In this document: positions 56,801 to 64,000 of the stretch, piece after piece
Layout of the letters: each line of letters starts with the position of its first letter
Numbering within the stretch: position 1 is the stretch's first letter
Assembly (NCBI RefSeq): GCF_029227915.1
Contig: NC_079884.1
Location: 11,346,001 to 11,410,000, forward strand
DNA from: Hydractinia symbiolongicarpus
Lineage: Eukaryota; Cnidaria; Hydrozoa; Anthoathecata; Hydractiniidae
Length of the DNA: 64,000 bases
Direction of reading: 5' to 3'
Notes under the pieces: generated by a model
Databases searched by the model: none
What the model saw: the letters and a program-made list of their open reading frames with translations, nothing else
What the model was told of the DNA's origin: nothing
Position numbers and translations under genes: made by a program

Positions 56801-59800
56801 TGATTGAGTATCAGGGAAATCAAGAAAATTAGTATTTACTTTTCCTAAGAGTCAATTAACCTTTTGTAATCTTTGTCATTCAGCGAAGTAAATAATGTCT
56901 TTTCAACATACCATAGGGAAATTTAGAAATTTAAGCAAAAACGGTGTAAAAAGTTAGGAAATTTGTTTGACAAAATTTGCTAGAAGCTCTTTACTTGTTT
57001 AAAATATAATTACTACTGTGTTTATTTTGCAGTCGAATCCTTTTGGTGGTTTTGGTGGCTTTTCTACATTTTCAGCGAAACCACCTGCTTCTACTGTTGC
57101 TAGTATAACAAAAGCAACCGTAACTATTTCCGATCAGAAGTCTAATTTTTGGTCCAATACAAATGAAAACAAAGATTTCTTTGCAAGCCGTGACGAGCCA
57201 ACAACGAAAATAGATTCTTCGAATACCAAGAAAGACAATCTAACTAAAGCTGATAACTCAGCGTCTAAAATGACCAGTACGAATACTACTGAGGATAATG
57301 ATGTCTATTTTGAGCAGTTAGCATCACTCAACCATTGTGTATTGTCGTGGATCAAACAACACGTGGACAAGAACCCGTGTATTGATTTAACGCCTGTGTT
57401 TAATGATTACCAAAAACATTTGAAAGAGCTAGAGTCAAAATACTCGCCGAAGACAAAGAAGAATATTGTTGCTCTAGATACGAACGCAAATGTATTTAAA
57501 ACACCAGACAGTAGGAATGCATCGCCTATTACAAGTGTTGCTGCTTCTACTAAAATGATGACAATGTTTACTTCATCGACACCTATTCAAAAAAACAGTG
57601 CTATCCCTGCAGGTACGAGATTGTGGCTACTTTATTTGAAATCATTTTTGCGCCCAAAAATCTATAATGTGCAGAGATTTTTCTAATAATAATTTTTTCG
57701 CAAATATTAAATTTAGCAATTTAGTGAATTCTTGCCAAAATCGGGAAATGTTGAAATTGTTCTTTGGAAACTTTAGTTTTCATGAGATTTTGTCATCTTA
57801 GGAACTAAATTTTCGTCGTGTTTTTCGCTATCTTTTGTTGTTTTCACAAAAACAAAAGATTAAAAATAGAATAACAACTCAGGTTTTGAACTTTTAAAAG
57901 CTTTAACGTAATTTTTTTTTATTGGATATAGTACAATTAAATTTAAATACTACATTGCAATGATAGATTTAATTTTCTGATCGTCTGTGAAATTTAATTC
58001 TTGCAAGCTTTTTTTAGTTTTCCCTTTTGCAATATTTAAGTCTTTAACTCTAGGTATAGAAACTCATTTCTTGTGAAATGCCCTTATTCACCTCCGTTGT
58101 GGAAAAATTATTTAAAAAAGGTCTTTGTAGAAAAATTTTTTCCTTATGTGTATCACCATAATCATTATAAAGTTTTTAAAGTACATTGGCCCCTGAGATT
58201 ATCAATTACAAAAGATGAATTGTTGCCAAAAAATTTTGATCAAAGTCGTAAAATGGTATAAAAATAAATGCATATAAGCGGAAATAGGAGATTTGTACCG
58301 ATTCAAAAGATAAGACGAATAAGGTTGCATTAGAGAGCTTATATGACAACCTAAAAGTTAAACAGAATTTTGGAGTAAGAGTTTATGCTGACGTCAGCAG
58401 TAGTTAATGCTGTAAAGGATTTTCAGACTAAATAACGTTATAGTATCATTAGTTCATTGTGAATTATTCAGAGACGGCATACTTAAAATATAAAATTTAT
58501 GCAAGCGTGTTGGACTTTATCGCTAAAGTTTATTGCGCGAAAAATTGTATTTTGACTTGTGCGCGGAAGATATTGCGTTTTTTTTTTGAAAAAAAAAAAA
58601 ATTGTTGCCCTTCTTTGTTTAATCCTAAACAATAATTTTCTTCAATTGCGAAAGTCAGCGTTCGCAAAAAATATTTTTAGCTGTAGTTTTTGTCGCAAAA
58701 ATCTTGAACTTAAAACATATAATCTTGAGCTTTATCTAAAAAAGGTTTTGAAAGGGTTGTAACTGTCACAGTTGGGATCGTGAACATTTACCGAGAGTTG
58801 TGGTTAGTGAAATGTCTTTTCATAAGATTTGCCCATCTGTTTAGCGACAAATTTTGGGACGAATAATTTGTTATTTGCCACGTCATCACTTGTAACAAAG
58901 ACGGAAGAAAAACAAAACACAGAAAATAACGAAAACGAAGAAGATACAAATCTAGAACCAGAACGAAAAACGTAAGTGTCGTTCTATTGCAGAGTTTAGT
59001 CATTTTTTTAGTTGTCTTTCTGATGACTTAAAAAATTCAGCGATTTTTTTCCAGGAGTATCTCGTTTAGTATTTAAGTGTATATCGCGAAAGTATTATGT
59101 TTTTATTATGGTTTAACGTATTTAAACTGAAGCTGCAGTGGAAAAAAAACAATATTAACCATTAATTATGGTACAGCTACATTTTAACCAGCAATAGGTG
59201 CGGTGTTTACGGAAGGGGGAGGCGTATTTAATAATTTTTTATAGGTTATGGAATTCTTACTTTATATTTATTTTTTCTATATTTAAATGTGATGTGGGGG
59301 ATTTGTCTACGCCAACCCCCGTCCAGCTCTTAAAACAAAATAGCGGTTGGCAGCAGTTTTCGTCAAATTGTTTGCAAAATTTTGCCATGCGGTGAATGCG
59401 CCAATCGAAAGGCTGCGATATACATTTTATTCAATCGACCAGCCTGAACGGTTCTCGTTGTTGTTACCCGAGGTTGTTGTCGGAGGGGCTTGGTCCCTGT
59501 CACCTTTTGTGCGATAACTACGGTTAGCTGTTTTAAAAAACACAGTTGAATGTTGATGTTCTAACTTTTGTTTGAAACAACTTTTTATCATCTGTCATTT
59601 AGTTGCATTACGTTTTTTTTAAATTTAGCACAAAAAAAGACATGAACTTAAGTATCGAATTTAGGCTGTTTTTAAATAATTTTACTTAAATGGAGTTTTA
59701 TTTATTTTAAATATTTCACATGTTTCAAAAAGCCTGCCTGAAAGCAACAAACTAGGCCTTTTATCAAGCTCCTTGTTTTGAATTTTGACATTTTAATTTT

Positions 59801-60157
59801 AGTATTGTAGAAGACGATGCATTTTATCAAATTCGTTGCAAACTATTCTTTAAAAAAGGCGCCAATTGGCAAGAGCTTGGTATTGGCATGTTATATCTCA
59901 AACCGTGCGGTGAGAAAACTCAGTTACTGATCCGAATGGAGACGACTACAGGAAAAGTTTTACTAAACATTAACTTGGCTGAAGATATGCCCATTTCTAG
60001 AAGTGGCAAGAACAACGTAATGTTGGTTTCAGTTCCTAATCCACCCGTTTTCACGAAACCTGCAGACGGAGATAATAGCATACCATGTACTTATTTGATT
60101 AGGGTGAAAGGAGCAACTGAAGCTGACGAACTTTTATCAAAAATGAAACCTACATGA
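53828..60157 (+). CDS. nup50: Nuclear pore protein Nup50, six exons, 419 aa
   Basis: FG nucleoporin of the nuclear basket that assists importin-alpha/beta cargo release and binds Ran-GTP. Exons: 53828-53920, 56491-56537, 56689-56746, 57033-57612, 58845-58971, 59803-60157; all junctions are GT..AG and in phase. The N-terminus MAAKKGKRTADTYLTDQNWD followed by the acidic run, TGTFKEASEDVLAKR and VFKKAKRR matches the Nup50 importin-alpha-binding segment. Exon 4 opens with FG repeats (NPFGGFGGFSTF), and exon 5 has NFGTNN and an acidic linker. Exon 6 is a Ran-binding domain (about 302-419; FYQIRCKLFFKKGANWQELG, then TTTGKVLLNINL). The length is a little below the vertebrate protein. AATAAA lies at about 60171. 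This is a conserved host gene. Confidence 0.93.
54142..54432 (-). mobile_element. tRNA-derived SINE in Nup50 intron 1
   Basis: The minus-strand head has an A-box-like TAGTGGTTATAGCTCTCG and a perfect B box, GGTTCGATTCC. The body has GAGTTGTCTAGTAGAGC and TAGCTCAAAATGAGC, and the 3' end is GGAAATAATAG. Body and tail resemble the SINE at 936-1232 while the tRNA heads differ, so the two share a central domain. Confidence 0.8.
54915..55085. repeat. Large imperfect inverted repeat (about 70-bp arms)
   Basis: The left arm (AAGCAATGCCAAATATATGC, then TTAAACTTAAAATCAAAGTC) is the near reverse complement of the right arm (GACTTGGGTTTTAAGTTTAA, then GCATATATTTGAAATTGCTT) around a short AT loop at about 55000-55015. 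It lies in Nup50 intron 1 and may be a foldback MITE. Confidence 0.75.
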
Positions 60158-62358
60158 GTTATTTTTTATGAATAAATAATTTTTTTGTTTATTTGTGTCG
60201 TTTTTATGTTAATGACTGAGCAACATTAACATTCCATTCAAAACTTCCCAAAAATTTTAAAGCGTTTACAGGACGAACGCGCTAATGCGACCCAAAAGTC
60301 CTGGGGACGAGGTTGGACCTACTAATCAAGAAAAAAGATGTCCCGTTTCTGTAAACATTAAAAAACTCAGAATCCGTTTAATAAATTCTTCTGTTTGTGA
60401 TTTTCTCTTTTATTTAACAGCGTTCTTAGAGTCAGCTTTACTGTGCATAAAATGAAGAAACGAAGTCGTAACTACTTTACGTGAAATTTTATCCGTCTCT
60501 CATAAACTGCCGGAAAAAACCTACAAATGCTGCTCTAACGATATACTGCAACGTTTACATAACCGTTTACTGCCTAAAACTGCAAGAACATAATTTCCAG
60601 ATGAGACAAGTATCTACAAAATAGTGAGTGGTGCCCGTCTCTCCACCTTCGTGGATTTTAATTTACTGTCCTGCACATGATTTTTTATAAACAATGTCAG
60701 AAAAAAACCATGTTGGAGAACATGTAAAAGTTATGTTGTCTGTCAAACTACCAAAAATTCTCTACGCACTGAACTAAGCAAATGGAACTTAAATTTTTAT
60801 GAGTGCACCACTTGCTCCAGGGACGCGCCTGTCTTATCACAATAGCTTGAATAATTGTTGTGGTTCTTTTTCTTTTATCTCTTTTATTTTATCTCTGTGA
60901 TTGATTTCATTGAAGTTCCTTTGTTGTCCTAAATTTAAATTGTTGTATGTCATTCTCGTCTTAAGAGCTTTTCAATGATTATCTCGAAAATTATCTCGCG
61001 AATGATTTTAAACTGTTTTTACGTAAAAGACCAACACCCGTCTCTAATTCATAAGTGTCTTGTGTCTGCTACCTGACAGAGAATGTTTCATGGTAACAAT
61101 TTTCGTAATAAATTATGCACACCATGAACAAGCGTGTTCTTGTGGTGTGTGAACTTGCCAATCTTGTGCTCTATTTTTTATTACTATGTTTTTAATTAAT
61201 TTAATAGCAGCAAAAAGACATTACATGTTTTTTTATATAAGCAAATTAAGCCTCAGATAGGGTTTGTTTTAAGCATATCCTAAGCCTTTGTGAGTGTTTT
61301 TAATTTCCCAATTCGCTGCGCTCTCGACCGAAAAAAACCTTATTTATTTTCTTATTTCTGCGACAGGGAAGACTCAAAGAACTTTGACTAGTAGTGTGTC
61401 ATCTTGAGTTATGAGTGTGTCATCTTTGTTATGGTAGTGTGTCATCTTAGTAGTATGTCATCATTAGTTATGAGTGTGTCATCTTGGTTATGGTAGTGTG
61501 TCATCTTAGTTATGAGTGTGCCATCTTGGTTATGAGTGTGTCATCTTGGTTATGGTAGTGTTTCATCTTAGTTAGGAACCGTGTGCTATCGGTATTCATA
61601 ACACAATATAATACATCTATATCTCCTACGAACTAAATTACAACCACTAATTTACAATCGAAACGTTTCCGAAATTGTGGCTAAGATGGATGCGAATCTA
61701 TGGGGAAAAATATCCTTAGACCCAGTGTTACAGGCACTAAACCTCCAAGGTTAAGGGTATCGTTAAAAAAATCACCGATTTTAACAACATAAACTTTTCA
61801 CAACAAAACTGCTTATATTATATATAAGCAAACAGTTTAACGCGTACGGTTCGAGAACTAATAGATATGTGAGCGCTTCCATGCCCTTTAAAAACTTAAA
61901 ACCACGTGACCTGCCTTGGCCATACATACGAAAATAAATTCAATGATGTGTATTTTCTTGTTATGAGTATTTATTTTTATTGGATTTTTTGTTATTCCTT
62001 ACATACAAAAAGATTTAGGTAAAACCACTATATGGTCTAAATTTTAAAAATGTTGCTGTTCTTCTAAATGTAAAAACAGGATCTTTTCATCTGATCTCAT
62101 AAGGCAACATTTAAGTTTTTAATTCGTTTGTGCAATGAGTATGACGTAAGCGTACTCCAATCAGGATTGAGGTTTTATCACAAGCATATCCCAATCTAAA
62201 ATATTGCTATTGGCCGATCCGCAATTAAGGGCTCGGAGGTAAATCCCCTGGGGATGGGAACGTTGGGATAAAAAAGACACAAACAATAGCAGTACGCAAG
62301 TTTTTTTCGTCTCAACAAAAGTAAAAAAAACGACAACTTAAATTCAAATTAACAAAAG
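60158..62358. other. Intergenic between Nup50 and the secreted protein gene
   Basis: Holds GTCCTGGGGACGAGGTTG at about 60298 (dispersed-repeat end motif) and the degenerate minisatellite at 61389-61575. No gene is recognised. Confidence 0.45.
61389..61575. repeat. Degenerate tandem repeat (GTGTGTCATCTT units)
   Basis: About nine units of roughly 17-24 bp alternating TAGTGTGTCATCTTAGTTAT and GAGTGTGTCATCTTGGTTAT types. Confidence 0.85.
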
Positions 62359-63420
62359 CTAACAATAACTAGGATAAACACACACGTCAATAGTTGAGTG
62401 GAAGGTGCTACCAATACAATCAGCATGGCTTTCGCATGGTATAAAGCCTGTAGTTTTCTCTCCAGATGGCTTCACTTGAGTGTAACACCAGTCAATGCTG
62501 GGCGATTTGATATTCTGACATTTTCGTCGACATTTCTTTCCTTTTGTACCCTGAAAGAATAAAGTGCTTTTTAATTAAAAATTTATTTAGTTTCGAATAT
62601 TCTAGAATGTTGGCATTACGCATCCAATGAGATTTTCTTCTAATTTTAATCACATGGAATAACTTGTGATGACGAAGCGACCATGCGCTACTGCAATCAT
62701 CTAACTACTAAACAACTTTTGCTGATGGTATACGTGAAGTATGGGCATCATGCTTTTAAAACAACATGGCGACGTAAGACACGTTAGTACAGCCACCTCT
62801 TTTATCTATTAAGGCTAAATGAATATGTCCTGGGAACGAGGTTGATGGTCAACGCCTTAGAAACAATATTTGACTTCAACATGTATGTTTTCTTTTCTTT
62901 GGAACTATCTAAACCCTATTCGAATTTTAAAAATATGGAACTGGAAATTATTGCAGTTCAGTGTATGCATTAGAGAACGTAAACGTCTTGAAAAAAAGAA
63001 AAGTTACAAAACCTTAATAAAAAATCACTTTTTTTCTTTAGAGTTTAAAAAGTCATCTTTGAAAATGAGAAGAAAATGTTCTGGTTACATGCTTTATTTT
63101 CTAAATAAAAGCAAAATTATTTTTTTAGATTGGACGTAAAATTTAGCTATTTCTCAATAAAACAAATAGCGAAAAAAATTTTGCAAAAAAAGTGTTCTGG
63201 TAAAAGTTTCCCGCGAGATTTTTGCCCATAAACATATAAATATTGCGTTTCTTATAAAGAAAAGATGTAGTACTAAAAGTACCTCATGGCATCCAAAATC
63301 AAAGTTGTTCGCTCTGCACCAAGGTAGTGTTTCATCACAACTTATGCTGCGTTTTGCTTCATGCACTCCTCTTCCAAACGAACAAACCACAAGCGATAGA
63401 AACAGTAAGATAGTATACAT
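62359..63420 (-). CDS. Secreted cysteine-rich protein with ShK-like spacing (109 aa, two exons)
   Basis: Exon 1 is 63420-63283: signal peptide MYTILLFLSLVVCSFGRG, then SISCDETLPWC. Exon 2 is 62550-62359, ending DVCVYPSYC and a stop. The donor CATGAG|GTACTT and acceptor TTTCAG|GGTAC give phase 0. Ten cysteines follow the signal peptide. The first five are spaced C-x6-C-x8-C-x8-C-x3-C, close to the ShKT domain (C-x6-C-x8-C-x10-C-x3-C-x2-C), but the sixth ShK cysteine is not at its usual place. A second Cys-rich half (WCYT, IPCESHADC) follows. ShK-like domains occur in cnidarian toxins and also in many non-toxin secreted enzymes and matrix proteins, so toxicity is not implied. The spliced product is extracellular. 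Confidence 0.68.
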
Positions 63421-64000
63421 TTTCCTTGACTTACTCGGAGCGTACCATTACAGGTATGGCTATGCTAAGTTGAATTCAATCGTATTATATTGCTGCGCTG
63501 AGCTATATAATATATGCCATACCCATGTGAAGTCGGGTTTTTTTGAAAAAATAATTGTTTTAATTGTTTTCGGTCAGATTTATTCAACTTTTGCAGCAGG
63601 CGTAGAAAAATATTCAAATTGATAATTTCCCAGCGGAAAGGAAAAAAAATCCATATTTATTATAATTTTTATAACTTTATAATTTAATAAAAATGAGCAA
63701 TTTTAATAAGTGATTTGGGAAATGGCAAGTAGGCGTAAATTAATTACACACCATGTCTGTGGGACCCTCCTTAATTTTGCACTCCAAAAGACTTAAAACA
63801 AAATTGACAATCCTGAAGTATGTCATAATTTAAAAAAGTGGAGAAAAAAGGCTCCCGAAAATACGAAGGCGTAATTTGGGATCGTGAGAACTTAACAAGA
63901 TGATATGTGATTGTAAATTTAACGTTTTGATGTATTTAAATGCATTTAAATAGACAGCTATTCTCTAAAGCATTTTTTAAATGCTTTAGAGAAAAGCTGT
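63421..64000. other. Right edge: upstream region and terminal hairpin
   Basis: No gene is seen. At 63953-64000 ACAGCT.ATTCTCTAAAGCATTT pairs with AAATGCTTTAGAGAAaAGCTGT, a near-perfect hairpin that reaches the last base of the window. Confidence 0.5.

Overview
The window is AT-rich eukaryotic DNA with spliced genes (GT..AG introns in consistent phase), long intergenic stretches and many kinds of transposable element. The gene content fits an early-branching animal: intronless class C GPCRs, an ankyrin-TRP channel, Nup50, a ShK-like secreted peptide, THAP/YqaJ transposons, Penelope, LINE and SINE relics. I infer a cnidarian, most likely a hydrozoan. This rests on gene and repeat character only and no species was identified.

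Layout. 1-1630: decayed non-LTR retrotransposon (LINE) interrupted by a tRNA-derived SINE. 3683-3943: integrase scrap of a Ty3/gypsy-type element. 5496-23946: three same-strand intronless class C GPCR genes (5496-7613, 16663-18744, 21832-23946). The gaps between them hold a 2.1 kb Harbinger-like non-autonomous element, a 2172-bp exact tandem duplication and Helitron-like fragments. 24182-24936: non-autonomous element with TTAA target sites (piggyBac-like), followed by a ~150-bp Helitron-like element. 26454-30157: an apparently complete ISL2EU-type transposon with 55-bp perfect terminal inverted repeats. It carries a THAP-DDE transposase and, convergently, a SWIM-YqaJ nuclease. 31169-38276 (minus): a ten-exon ankyrin-repeat TRP channel of 837 codons, assembled here from its splice sites. 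38.3-53.8 kb: gene-poor, with MITE-like repeats, a decayed THAP ORF, a two-exon acidic/zinc-finger ORF with a frameshift, a Penelope relic, two more Helitron-like elements, a 20-bp minisatellite and a small secreted-peptide gene (51614-51912, minus). 53828-60157 (plus): six-exon Nup50, 419 aa. 62359-63420 (minus): two-exon gene for a 109-aa secreted cysteine-rich protein with a ShK-like spacing.

The host genes show no operon-like linkage. The GPCR array looks like a local lineage-specific expansion, with one near-identical patch in TM6-TM7 of copies 2 and 3 that suggests gene conversion. The points most worth follow-up are the receptor array, the intact two-gene transposon, and the short elements with 5' TC, 3' hairpin, CTAG and A^T insertion, which fit non-autonomous Helitrons. 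No computation or database search was run. Family names come from motifs read in the translations, and exon models from splice sites and phase only.
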